64,000 bases of DNA, from NCBI RefSeq assembly GCF_017302985.1, contig NZ_JAFIMU010000007.1, positions 682,001 to 746,000 of the forward strand, written 5' to 3'. Source of the stretch: Corallococcus macrosporus. Lineage in GTDB: Bacteria; Myxococcota; Myxococcia; Myxococcales; Myxococcaceae. Position numbers and translations under genes: made by a program. A model generated the notes under the pieces. The model had not been told where the DNA came from. It searched no databases and was given only the letters and a program-made list of their open reading frames with translations. Shown in pieces: positions 45,914 to 55,742 of the stretch (position 1 is the first letter of the stretch; each line of letters opens with the position of its first letter).

Positions 45914-46930
45914 TCAGGGGCGCGAACCCGTGGACGGGTGCCGCCCCTGGGACGTGAGGACGGGGGACTCCGCGGGCATGCGGGCCACGGGACGCTCCTC
46001 GGAGGTGTCCGGGGCCGCTTCTGGGGCGACGAGCGCCTCCAGCGGATCCAGTGAACTGCCGTCGTGCCAGAGCTCGAAGTGGACGTGGACGCCGGTCGCC
46101 AGGCCCGTGTCCCCCGCGAGCCCCACGACGTCGCCCCTCGCCACCACCTCGCCGGTCGTCACCAGGACCTCGGACAGGTGGCTGTAGCGCGTCACCCACT
46201 GGCCGTCGTGCTGGACCTCCACCATCTTGCCGTGGTCACCGTTCCAGCCGGCGCGCAGGACGACGCCCCGCTCCGCGACGCCCACGGGCTGTCCCCGGCG
46301 GGCCGCCAGGTCCACGCCGGAGTGGCGGCGGAGCCGGCCGGTGATGGGGTGCCAGCGCTCGCCGTAGAGGCTGGTGATGGTGACCGGCTCCACGGGCCAG
46401 GCGAGGCGCGGCGGCCCCGACGGCTCCGGTGGCAGCTCCCAACGGCGCAGCGTGGACGCGCGCACGATGAGGCGCCCCACGCGCACCACCACGGCCTCCG
46501 CGAGCGGGCCCGGCATGTCGCCGTAGAGGCGCGCGTCCTGCTCCAGCTCGGCCTCCATCACGCCCCGGGCGCGCGTCAGGTCGCGCGTGTCGGTGTGCTC
46601 CACCGGCCGGGCCAGGAAGGCGTCCAGGGCCGCGTTCATCGCCTCCCAGTTGCGCACCTGGTCGGCGGGCATGGCGCTGCCGCGCTGGACCTTCTCTCGG
46701 TAGGCCTGGGCCTGATGCGCGAACGCGGTGAGCGCGGCGTCGAGCTCCGCTGAGCGCTCGGGGGCCAGCGGTCCCCGGGCGCGCTCCGGTTCGTGCGGCA
46801 GGAAGGGGGCGCTGCTGCTGAAGCCGCTGTCGCCCGAGGTCGCGTACAGCTCCTCAAAGCTCATCTTGCCCGGGCGCTGGGTCGCGCAGGCGGAGAGGGC
46901 CAGCAGGGCGAGGACGGCGGGTCGGCGCAC
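45914..46930 (-). CDS. M23 peptidase lipoprotein
   Basis: Predicted envelope peptidoglycan hydrolase of 338 residues. Signal peptide and lipobox LSAC (C15). A helical region (about 50-175) precedes the M23/LytM domain: ITSLYGERWHPITGRLRRHSGVDL with first zinc ligands, and TGVHVHFELW with the HxH ligands; GDVVGLAGDTGLATG lies between. All four usual metal ligands appear present, so it may be active rather than an activator. The start is GTG without a Shine-Dalgarno sequence; TAGGCT lies 9 bases upstream. Confidence 0.88.
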   Translation of the reverse strand: MRRPAVLALLALSACATQRPGKMSFEELYATSGDSGFSSSAPFLPHEPERARGPLAPERSAELDAALTAFAHQAQAYREKVQRGSAMPADQVRNWEAMNAALDAFLARPVEHTDTRDLTRARGVMEAELEQDARLYGDMPGPLAEAVVVRVGRLIVRASTLRRWELPPEPSGPPRLAWPVEPVTITSLYGERWHPITGRLRRHSGVDLAARRGQPVGVAERGVVLRAGWNGDHGKMVEVQHDGQWVTRYSHLSEVLVTTGEVVARGDVVGLAGDTGLATGVHVHFELWHDGSSLDPLEALVAPEAAPDTSEERPVARMPAESPVLTSQGRHPSTGSRP

Positions 46931-46997
46931 GGCGCGACGAGCCTACCACGCGCCGCCGCGTTCGCCCGTTCGGGCCGCGGATCATTCCCCCAGTGCC

Positions 46998-47020
46998 CAG
47001 GTGCGTGCCGTCCGCACCTG
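46998..47020. promoter_or_regulatory. Inverted repeat upstream of the M23 gene
   Basis: CAGGTGCG (46998-47005) and CGCACCTG (47013-47020), perfect 8-bp arms with a 7-nt spacer. It could be an operator or, for threonine aldolase mRNA, a 3' hairpin without T-run. Confidence 0.35.
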
Positions 47021-47100
47021 ACTTGGACGGGCTCGTCCCCGGGTCCCGGTGGACCGTCAGCGCGCTGGCAGGGGCCCCGGCCGGGCGACCCACACGAACT

Positions 47101-47117
47101 GGTCCGACAGTCGGACC
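47101..47117. promoter_or_regulatory. 17-bp near-perfect palindrome
   Basis: GGTCCGAC-A-GTCGGACC, 8-bp arms around one central base, in the 251-bp spacer between threonine aldolase and the M23 gene. The shape is that of a dimeric repressor site. Nothing else is seen in this spacer and it contains no tRNA-like fold. Confidence 0.4.
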
Positions 47118-47181
47118 CGTTGGGCCGCATCGGGCCGGCGGTGGGCACCCTGGAGGCCAGGGGCCCTTGTGACGCGGGCGG

Positions 47182-48207
<1,026 letters not shown>

Positions 48208-48243
48208 GGTTCTCCTCGCGGCTTCGAAAAAGGGTGCCCCGCC

Positions 48244-48975
48244 ATGGCGCTTGGGCGGGGCCGCCCCGTGACATACAACGCCCGCGTGGCCCGGCGAGAG
48301 ACAGTGGGTGAGAAGCGGCAGCGCGCGGTGGCGGTCCTGGACGGTCTGGAAGCAGCCATGCCGGACGCCCGCATCGAGCTGGACTACCGCACGCCGCTGG
48401 AGCTGCTGGTCGCCGTCATCCTGTCCGCGCAGTGCACCGACAAGCGCGTCAACCTGGTGACCCCTGCCCTGTTCGCCCGCTTCCCGGACGCCCAGGCCTA
48501 CGCGCGCGTCGAGCCCACCGACGTGGAGCCCTTCATCCGCACCTGCGGGCTGTACCGCGCGAAGGCGAAGAACATCGTCGCCACGGCGCGCGCGCTGGTC
48601 GCGGAGCATGGTGGGCAGGTGCCGCTGGTGCGCGACACGCTGGCGGAGCTGCCGGGCGTGGGGCTGAAGACGGCGGGCGTGGTGTGCATCCACCTGGGCG
48701 GCGACGCGGCCTTCCCGGTGGACACGCACGTGAAGCGGCTGGCGTACCGGCTGGGCTTCACCACGCACGAAGACCCGGACAAGGTGGAGAAGGACCTGCA
48801 GGCGCTGCTGCCTCGCGAGCGGTGGACGCTGGGGCACCAGTTGCTGGTGTGGCACGGGCGGCGCACGTGCTTCGCGCGCTCGCCCGCGTGTAGCGCCTGC
48901 GCGGTGGCGGACCGCTGCCCGAAGAAGGGCGTGCGCGCCACCGCGAAGGGTCAGGCGGACGCCGGAGCGCCCTGA
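48244..48975 (+). CDS. nth: Endonuclease III
   Basis: DNA glycosylase/AP lyase for oxidised pyrimidines. The helix-hairpin-helix region LPGVGLKTAGVV carries catalytic K142 and the aspartate D160 follows in FPVDTHVKR. The [4Fe-4S] cysteines C-x6-C-x2-C-x5-C are in CFARSPACSACAVADRC. The start may be this ATG (243 residues) or the in-frame GTG at 48268, which has GGGCGGGG 7 bases upstream; both leave a short N-terminal extension compared with E. coli Nth. The end overlaps the convergent def gene by 25 bp. Confidence 0.94.
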   Translation: MALGRGRPVTYNARVARRETVGEKRQRAVAVLDGLEAAMPDARIELDYRTPLELLVAVILSAQCTDKRVNLVTPALFARFPDAQAYARVEPTDVEPFIRTCGLYRAKAKNIVATARALVAEHGGQVPLVRDTLAELPGVGLKTAGVVCIHLGGDAAFPVDTHVKRLAYRLGFTTHEDPDKVEKDLQALLPRERWTLGHQLLVWHGRRTCFARSPACSACAVADRCPKKGVRATAKGQADAGAP

Positions 48976-49478
48976 TCCTTCGAGGCCTTGAGCTTCTTCA
49001 TGCGCTTGCGGATGAACTCACGCTTGAGCGTGGAGACGTGGTCCACGAAGACGGTGCCGTCCAGGTGGTCCGTCTCGTGCTGCACGGCGATGGCGAGGAG
49101 GCCGTCACAGCGCAGCGTCTGCTCGTTTCCGTCCTCGTCCAGGTAGCGCACGGTGGCGACGGCGGCGCGGTCCACGTCCTCGGCTTCACCGGGGATGGAG
49201 AGGCAGCCCTCCGTGTAGGTCGTCTCCCCTTCGAGGGCGACGAACTCCGGGTTGATCATCGCCAGGGGCTTGGAGTCCGGCTGCTGCGGCCGGGTGTCCA
49301 GGACGATGACGCGCTGGAGGATGCCCACCTGCGGCGCGGCGAGACCGACGCCCTCCGCGGCGTACATCGTCTCGAACATGTCCTTGATGAGCGCGCGGAC
49401 CTTGTCGTCCACCTTCACCACGGGCTTGGCCTTCTGCTTCAGGATGGGGTCTGGCCAGATGAGAATCTCGCGAACCAT
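48951..49478 (-). CDS. def: Peptide deformylase
   Basis: Metallo-hydrolase removing the formyl group from new proteins. The 175-residue protein has motif 1 GVGLAAPQ (43-50), motif 2 EGCLSIPG with metal ligand C92, and motif 3 QHETDHLDG with H134, E135 and H138. The C-terminal basic tail is short. The ATG lacks a Shine-Dalgarno sequence; TAAGAC lies 8 bases before it. It sits 53 bp after the giant coiled-coil gene on the same strand. Confidence 0.97.
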   Translation of the reverse strand: MVREILIWPDPILKQKAKPVVKVDDKVRALIKDMFETMYAAEGVGLAAPQVGILQRVIVLDTRPQQPDSKPLAMINPEFVALEGETTYTEGCLSIPGEAEDVDRAAVATVRYLDEDGNEQTLRCDGLLAIAVQHETDHLDGTVFVDHVSTLKREFIRKRMKKLKASKDQGAPASA

Positions 49479-49531
49479 GGGGCGGAGTCTTAACGCCTCC
49501 GGACCGCGACGGGCAACCGTTCCACCGGGCA

Positions 49532-52500
49532 TCAGTCGAGCAGATTACGGGCGTACTCCCCCCGCAGCCGGTCGTCTCCCAAGGCCCGCGCGGCCTCCGT
49601 CAGTACCGCGCGGATCTGCTGTGCCCGGTGCTGGAGCGCGGGGTCCGGGTGGCCGGCGAAGCGCAGCGGGTGGAACTCGGCGGCGAGCAGCGCGTAGGCC
49701 CGCTTGACCTCCTCGCTGCCGGCCGAGCGCGCGAGCCCCAGCACGGTGAAGTAGTCCGCGTCCTGGATCTCCTCGAACTTGGCCTCCAGCCGGTGCACGT
49801 CCAGCTCCGGCGGCAGGTCGCCCTGCGCGTCCTCCGAGGGCGGGTGCAGGGCGATGAGGCCCAGCGCGCGCGCCACCGCGAGCGTCTTGAGCGCGCCGTC
49901 CTGCGGCAGCCCCGCGCCCAGGAGCAGCGACTCCAGCGTGCGTTCACCGTCCACGGCCTGCAGGAGCTGGAGCTCGCGGGCGGAGAGGCCGAAGTCCGTG
50001 GGGGCCATGTGCGCGTCGCCTCGGGAGACCTGGGCTCGCAGGGAGCCGGCGGCGTCGAGGAGCGATTCGGCGGTGAGTGTGTTGCGCAGCCCTTCCGCGA
50101 GCAGGTGCAGCGGCGGGCGCGTGGCGGCGGCGAGGGCCACCTCATGCGGCGCGGGCTCCGGCACCAGGCGGTAGAGCGTGGACGGTTCGGCGAGCGCGTC
50201 CAGGAAGACCTGTTCGGTGTAGCGCTGCACCAGCGGGACGGATTCGGCTTCGCGCACGTAGCCCCGGCCGCGCAGGGCCTCCAGGAGCGTGCCGGTGGTG
50301 GCGCTGCGCACGAGCCGCAGCTCGGCTTCCTGGCGCGCGTCGATGAGGCCGTCCGCGCGGGCGCGGTCGATGAGGGACTCGCCCTGCGCGGAGGACGCGG
50401 CGCCGACCAGGGCTCCGTCGCGCAGCCAGAGGACGCGCAAGGCGTTCATCACCTTGAGTTCCAGGCGGACTTCCATGCGCGCGTCACACAGCCGCAGCAC
50501 GAGGCGCGCGAGGCCCTCTTGCGTGAGGCTGCCGCTGCGGGCCACCGCCATCTCCGGGCGGCCGGGCGATTCGAGCGGGATGAGGGTCGCGCGCGCCTGG
50601 GCCGCGGCTTCTTCCGCGTCCCGCTGCGCTCGGGCTTCGAGTTGTTCGCGCTCGCGCTCGGCCTGGAGGCGCTGCTCGACGGCTTCGGCTTCGAGCCGGA
50701 CGCGGGCTTCGCGCTCGCGGGTGAGTTCTTCTCGGAGCTGGTCGAGCTGGGATTGCAGGGTGTCTCGGGCCTGCGTGAGGTTCGTGGACTCGGATTGGGC
50801 TCGGGCTTCGGCTTCGGCTCGGGCGTGGGTTTCGGCGGCGAGGCGGGCTTCGGCGGCGGTGCGGGCCTGGGATTCGGTTTCGATGCGGGCTTCGAGGTCC
50901 TGGCGGGCGCGGGCCTCGGAGTCGAGGCGGACTTCCAGCACGGTGCGCAGGCGTCCTTCGGACGTGGCCTTGGCGGTGGACTCGGCGGACTTCTGCTCCG
51001 CCTGGAGGGCGCGGGATTCCGCGGCGGTGCGGGCCTGGAGCTGCTGCTCGGCGGTTGCTTCCGCTTCGGTGCGGGCCTGTTCGGCCTGGGCCAGTGCTTG
51101 GGTGAGCTGCGCGATGCGTGCTTCGGCTTCGGTGCGTGCCTGGGCCAGGGCCTCGGCTTCGGCCTGGGCCAGCTTGAGCTGGCCGGCTGTCTTCGCGGCT
51201 TCGGCCTGAACCTGCGTGAATTGATCCGCTCGGTCGCCCGAGTCGGACTGGAGCCGCTGGAGCTGCTCCGCGCGGGCCTCTGCTTCGGCGCGGGCCTGCG
51301 TCAGCTGCTCGGCGGTCTGCTTCGCTTCGGACTGGAGCTGCGCCAGTTGTTCCGCGCGGGCGTCGGATTCGGCCTGGACCTGTTTGAGCTGTTCTTCGCG
51401 GGCCGCTGCTTCGGCTTGGGCTTGCTTGAGCTGTTCTTCGCGGGCCTCTGTCTCGGCCTCAAGCTGCTTGAGCTTCTCCGCGCGGGCCTCTGCCTCGGCC
51501 TCAAGCTGCTTGAGCCTCTCCTCGCGGGCCTCGGCCTCCGCCTGAGCCTGAGTGAGCGACTCCTCGCGGGCTTCTGCTCCCGACTGGGACTGCTTGAGCT
51601 GCTCCTCGCGAGCCTCTGCTTCGGCCTCAAGCTGCTTGAGCTTTTCCCCGCGGTTCTCTGCTTCGGCCTGCACCTGCTTCAGGTGTTCTTCGCGGGCTTC
51701 TGCTTCGGCCTGTGCCTGCCGCAGCTGTTCTTCGCGGGCCGTTGCCTCAGCCTCAAGCTGCTTGAGCTTTTCCTCGCGGGCCTGTGCTTCGGCCTGAGCC
51801 CGAGTGAGCAATTCCTCGCGGGCCTGTGCTTCGACCTGGGCCTGCGTCAGCTGCTCGGCGCGGGCCTCTGCTTCGGCCTGGGCCTGGGTGAGCAGTTGCT
51901 CACGGGCTTCTGCTTCGGCCTGGGCTTGCTTCAACTGCTCGGCTCGCGTCTCCGCTTCGGCCTGCGCCTTCTTCAGCTGCTCGGCGCGAGCGTCCGCTTC
52001 GGCCTGGGCCTGGGTGAGCAGGTCCTCGCTGGCTTCTGCTTCGGCCTGGAGCTGTCTGGCGTTGGCGTCTCGGGCTTGTTCGGCTTCGGCGGCTCGCGCT
52101 TCGGCGCGCTTCACGGCCTCCGACAGCTCCTTCACGCGGGCTTCGGTTCGCGCCAGGGCCTGCGTCAGCTGATCCACTCGCGCTTCTGCCTGGAGCAGGG
52201 CTTCGGCGGGCTGCGCGGCCTTGGCTTCGGCTCGCTGGCGGGCCTGCTTGAGCTGCTCCATCCTCGCGTTGGCCTGGCCCAGCGTCTCCGCGAATCGCGT
52301 CTCGTTCTGCTTCGCCGCGGCTTCGGCTTCTTCCGCTCGGGCCTGGGCTTCGGCCAGGGCTTCCTCGGCCTTCGCGGCCCGGGCTTCTGCTTCGGCCAGG
52401 CGCTCGGCGTTTCGTTCCGCGGTGACTTCGGCGGCGGCTCGGGCTTCCTCTGCTTGCGTGGCCCGGTCTTCGGCCTGGCTCACGGCCTGCGTGGACTGCT

Positions 52501-55500
52501 TTGCCTTGGCTTCGCCCTGCAGCAGCACCTGCGCCAGCTGCTGCGCCCGGGCCTCCACCTGCGCCAGGGCCTGGGCGGACTGCTTCGCCTTCGCCTCGGA
52601 TTGCGCCAGCGCCTGCGTGGCTTGCTGAACCCGGGTCTCCGCCTGGGCCAGCGCCTGCGCGGACTGCTTCGCCCTTGCTTCGGACTCAGCCAGCGATTGG
52701 GCCAGCTGGTGCGCTCGCACCTCCACCAGGGACAGCGCCTGCGCGGAGTGCTTCACCTTCGCTTCGGCGGCGGTCCGGGCCTTCGCCTCCGCTTCGGCCC
52801 TTGCTTCCGCTTCGGCACGCCGGGCCTCCACCGCGGCGGTCTCATCGTCGCGGCGCTCCGTCCGCTCGGTGCCGGACTCCGCTCGGGCTTCGGCCGCGAG
52901 CCGGGCTTCGATCTCGGCTTCCAGCCGCGCTTCCACGTCCGTGCGCGCGGCCTGCTCCAGTTCGGCGCGGGCTTCGGCCTCTTCGCGCGTCTGGGCTTCC
53001 TGGCGGGCCCGGAGTTCGGCCTCCTCGCGTGCCTGGACCTCCGTGGCGATGCGCTTCTCGAGTTCGGCCAGTTCGAGCCTTGCCATCTCCGCGAGGGCTT
53101 CGGCTTCGCGGCGGGCGCGCTCCTCGGCGTCCGCTCGGGCTTCGGCTTCCACGCGGCTTCCGGCCTCGGAGGCGAGCCGGGCTTCGACCTCCGCGAGGGC
53201 CTGCGTCGCCGACACGGCCCGGACTTCCGAGTCCGCGCGGGCCTCCGACGCCTGCTTCAACAGCGACTCGGCGCGGGCTCGGGCGTGGACCTCTGCTTCG
53301 GCCCGCACTTCCACCGCGCTCCGGGCCTCGACCTCCGCGTTCGCTTCGAGAAGGGCGTCCTCTCGTGCTCGCGCTTCGCCTGCGACGCGCTCTTCCAGCT
53401 CGACGCGGAGCGACTGCTCCGATTCGGCCAGGGCTTCCGCGTCCGCGGCGCGGGCCTCCGCCTCCTCGATGGCGGCGTAGGCCATCGCGAGCTCTTCACG
53501 CAGCGATTCCAGCTCCGCGGCCAGGTCGGACGGTGGCTCGGCCGCGTCGTTGCTCGCTGGAGCGGGGGCCTGCTGCTCCTGGGTGCGCGTCTTGTTCGCC
53601 CGTTGCAGGCCTCCGGGCACCTGCATCGGCGACGACGGTGCCTGGACTTCCAGCCGGGCCGTGGGCTCCGAGGAGCCGTCTGGATTCGCGGCATCGCGCG
53701 CTCCAGCCGCGTCGCCCGTGTGTGCGGAGGTACCGGCGCCTGTGTCGCGTGACCGCGATGAAAAAGGATTGGATCCTGCTGCATCGCCGACGCCGGACGG
53801 ACTTGCCGCGCGCGTGGCGGTGCCTCCGGCTCCGCTGATCAGGGCATGGGTGCCTGCTGCGGCACCGGCTCCGGACTCCACGGCGGTGCCACTCGTTACC
53901 GCCGCACTGCCTGCTCCGGACTTGTCGCTCAGGGCCGCTGGGCTGACCGCCGCATCGCTCGGGCCCGCGACAACTCCCACAGGGGCCTTGCCCGACGAAC
54001 GCAGTGGGACTCGGGCCGCGACACGTAGTGGCCGCTCGGGGTTCACACGGTGCGCCGCGGTATCCGGGGCGCCGCCATCGCGCGACGCCTTGGCCTCCTC
54101 CGGGCGTGCCGCCGTTGCTTCGTCCGCACGCGAGACCTGCGCATCACCCGCACGTGAGGCATTTGCCTCGTCCGGACGCGATGCTTTGTCATCCTCCGGA
54201 CGCGCTGACTTCGCATCACCGGAATGCAACGCTTTCGCTTCATCGGAACGCGCTGACTTCGCCTCGTCCGGACGTGCGCCTTCACGGCCTGCACGGGCCG
54301 CGTCACCGCCCGCGGGATCCGACCACTGGAGGGGCTTCGTGCCCTCCGTCTTCGTCTCCTCGACGGTCTCGGAATCGAACCAGTCCGAGCCCACCGGCTT
54401 CTCGGCGGCATCGGGCTCTTCGCCCCGCTCGCGCGCTTCGGCGGAGGCCTTGAGCTCCTGCTCCAGCACGTCCCAGTTCGACAGGCCCGCCGCCGCCAGC
54501 TCCTCCTCGGTCGGCTCCGAGGAAGAAGACTCGGCCTCTTCCGAGGACTCCGCTGCCGCCGCCCTGGCCCGCTCCTCCGCCGCCACGTCTTCCGCGACCG
54601 AACCGAAGTCCGCCTCGTCGGGGTCTCCCACTCCGCCCCGCGACGGACGCGACTCCAGCTCCGGATCCGGCTCCAGTTCCTTCCAGGCCAGCGGCGCCGC
54701 GCCCTCCGGCTCCGCCACCTTCGCGGCCCCAGCGCCCTCGTCCGAGTCGACGTCGAAGAACCCCTCGTCGCCCAGCTTCGGCGCGGCCTTCACCGGCTTG
54801 AGCCCCGGCGGCGTGAGCCGCTCCTCACGGAACGCGAGCTGCCCCTCCGGCGGCGCCCCTTCCTCCTCGGCCCCCTCCTCGTTCGGGAACGGGAAGCGCA
54901 GCGTGGTGCGCGCCTCCGGCGAACGGCCGTCCGCCGCGTCCGCGTTCGGCGGCTCCGCGTCCCACTCGTCGCCGATGTTCGCGTCCGGATCCTGCTCGCC
55001 CCACGCCTCCCCGGAGTCCCCCTCCCCCGCCGCCCACTCCGACTTCGTGCCCACGGAGAGCGCCGAGTCGATGGACGCCATCGCCTCCGACTCCACCTCC
55101 AGGTGCGCCTCTTCCAGCGCGGCGTTCATCGCCAGGTGCGTGCTGCGCTCGCGCTGCTGGTGCACGGCGTGCGCGCTGCGCTCCTCGCGCGTCATCGCCG
55201 CCACTTCCCAGTCCGTCTGGTTCAGCGGCGCCAGGTCCCCGAACAGCGCGTTGGCCAGCGCCGGGTCCCCGCCCACCGCGTGCGGCGCCGTCGCGTGCCA
55301 CGCTTCGTCCGAACCCGGGCCGCTCCCCTTCGCCGGCTCCTGGAGCGCCCGGTTCTCCACCACGCGCCAGCCGTCCGCCTCCGCCGGGGCGCGGATCAAC
55401 GTGTCCACCAGCGTCACGAAGCTGGGGCCGTCCAGGGGCAGCGGCGCCACCGGCGCGCTGAAGCCCTCGATGGCTTCGCTCAAGAGCAGCACCCGGGCCT

Positions 55501-55726
55501 TGTGGCCCTCCGGGTGCTGCACCAGCTCCTCCAGCACCACGCGCCCGCGGCCGCTCTCCACGCCCGGCGCCAGCACGATGAGCTCCGGCAGGTGATGCCC
55601 GAAGGCGATGAGCGCGTCCGCGGCGGAGGTGGCGAGGATGACCTCGTGCCCTTCGCGGGACAGCAGTCGCCGGACGGCGGCGATGGTGGCGATGTCGTCG
55701 TGTACGAGGAGGACCGAGGCGCCCAT
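49532..55726 (-). CDS. Giant pseudo-receiver / coiled-coil / DUF4388-like / J-like protein
   Basis: A single intact frame of 2064 residues. Residues 1-115 look like a CheY receiver ([22 protein letters not shown], with D10-D11), but the phospho-acceptor position reads [11 protein letters not shown]: alanine at about 53 instead of aspartate, so it is a pseudo-receiver. Residues about 120-730 are acidic, low-complexity and include eight tandem 8-residue units (about 485-548). Residues about 735-1725 form a near-continuous Ala/Glu/Gln/Arg coiled coil with many 14-residue repeats. A DUF4388/PATAN-like domain (about 1733-1850, [16 protein letters not shown]) follows. The last 75 residues are J-domain-like ([31 protein letters not shown]) but HPD is replaced by HPL. 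Receiver plus long coiled coil recalls FrzS of Myxococcus xanthus. No membrane segment. Role in polarity or motility is speculation. Confidence 0.85.
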   Translation of the reverse strand: MGASVLLVHDDIATIAAVRRLLSREGHEVILATSAADALIAFGHHLPELIVLAPGVESGRGRVVLEELVQHPEGHKARVLLLSEAIEGFSAPVAPLPLDGPSFVTLVDTLIRAPAEADGWRVVENRALQEPAKGSGPGSDEAWHATAPHAVGGDPALANALFGDLAPLNQTDWEVAAMTREERSAHAVHQQRERSTHLAMNAALEEAHLEVESEAMASIDSALSVGTKSEWAAGEGDSGEAWGEQDPDANIGDEWDAEPPNADAADGRSPEARTTLRFPFPNEEGAEEEGAPPEGQLAFREERLTPPGLKPVKAAPKLGDEGFFDVDSDEGAGAAKVAEPEGAAPLAWKELEPDPELESRPSRGGVGDPDEADFGSVAEDVAAEERARAAAAESSEEAESSSSEPTEEELAAAGLSNWDVLEQELKASAEARERGEEPDAAEKPVGSDWFDSETVEETKTEGTKPLQWSDPAGGDAARAGREGARPDEAKSARSDEAKALHSGDAKSARPEDDKASRPDEANASRAGDAQVSRADEATAARPEEAKASRDGGAPDTAAHRVNPERPLRVAARVPLRSSGKAPVGVVAGPSDAAVSPAALSDKSGAGSAAVTSGTAVESGAGAAAGTHALISGAGGTATRAASPSGVGDAAGSNPFSSRSRDTGAGTSAHTGDAAGARDAANPDGSSEPTARLEVQAPSSPMQVPGGLQRANKTRTQEQQAPAPASNDAAEPPSDLAAELESLREELAMAYAAIEEAEARAADAEALAESEQSLRVELEERVAGEARAREDALLEANAEVEARSAVEVRAEAEVHARARAESLLKQASEARADSEVRAVSATQALAEVEARLASEAGSRVEAEARADAEERARREAEALAEMARLELAELEKRIATEVQAREEAELRARQEAQTREEAEARAELEQAARTDVEARLEAEIEARLAAEARAESGTERTERRDDETAAVEARRAEAEARAEAEAKARTAAEAKVKHSAQALSLVEVRAHQLAQSLAESEARAKQSAQALAQAETRVQQATQALAQSEAKAKQSAQALAQVEARAQQLAQVLLQGEAKAKQSTQAVSQAEDRATQAEEARAAAEVTAERNAERLAEAEARAAKAEEALAEAQARAEEAEAAAKQNETRFAETLGQANARMEQLKQARQRAEAKAAQPAEALLQAEARVDQLTQALARTEARVKELSEAVKRAEARAAEAEQARDANARQLQAEAEASEDLLTQAQAEADARAEQLKKAQAEAETRAEQLKQAQAEAEAREQLLTQAQAEAEARAEQLTQAQVEAQAREELLTRAQAEAQAREEKLKQLEAEATAREEQLRQAQAEAEAREEHLKQVQAEAENRGEKLKQLEAEAEAREEQLKQSQSGAEAREESLTQAQAEAEAREERLKQLEAEAEARAEKLKQLEAETEAREEQLKQAQAEAAAREEQLKQVQAESDARAEQLAQLQSEAKQTAEQLTQARAEAEARAEQLQRLQSDSGDRADQFTQVQAEAAKTAGQLKLAQAEAEALAQARTEAEARIAQLTQALAQAEQARTEAEATAEQQLQARTAAESRALQAEQKSAESTAKATSEGRLRTVLEVRLDSEARARQDLEARIETESQARTAAEARLAAETHARAEAEARAQSESTNLTQARDTLQSQLDQLREELTREREARVRLEAEAVEQRLQAEREREQLEARAQRDAEEAAAQARATLIPLESPGRPEMAVARSGSLTQEGLARLVLRLCDARMEVRLELKVMNALRVLWLRDGALVGAASSAQGESLIDRARADGLIDARQEAELRLVRSATTGTLLEALRGRGYVREAESVPLVQRYTEQVFLDALAEPSTLYRLVPEPAPHEVALAAATRPPLHLLAEGLRNTLTAESLLDAAGSLRAQVSRGDAHMAPTDFGLSARELQLLQAVDGERTLESLLLGAGLPQDGALKTLAVARALGLIALHPPSEDAQGDLPPELDVHRLEAKFEEIQDADYFTVLGLARSAGSEEVKRAYALLAAEFHPLRFAGHPDPALQHRAQQIRAVLTEAARALGDDRLRGEYARNLLD
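51240..52020 (-). repeat. About 18 tandem 42-bp repeats coding for 14-residue heptad pairs
   Basis: Within the giant coiled-coil gene, units like [14 protein letters not shown] (14 residues, two heptads) recur nearly without interruption. Boundaries are approximate. The unit DNA is similar enough that replication slippage or recombination could change copy number in steps that keep the frame and the heptad phase. Confidence 0.7.
54083..54274 (-). repeat. Eight tandem 24-bp repeats (8 residues each)
   Basis: The giant protein contains [56 protein letters not shown] and RPEEAKAS in direct succession. They are charged, disordered-looking and unlike the heptads of the coiled coil. Confidence 0.75.
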
Positions 55727-55742
55727 GGGGGAGCCGGGGAGT

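Noticed and set aside
46931-47181. Possible tRNA or small RNA in the ltaE-M23 spacer
   Set aside because: Palindromes are present but no T-loop (GTTCGA-type) or cloverleaf spacing could be found on either strand.
49628-53752. Plus-strand glycine/phenylalanine/leucine-rich frame opposite the coiled coil
   Set aside because: Its repeat pattern is exactly what the reverse strand of Ala/Glu/Gln heptads yields; no start signal or domain.
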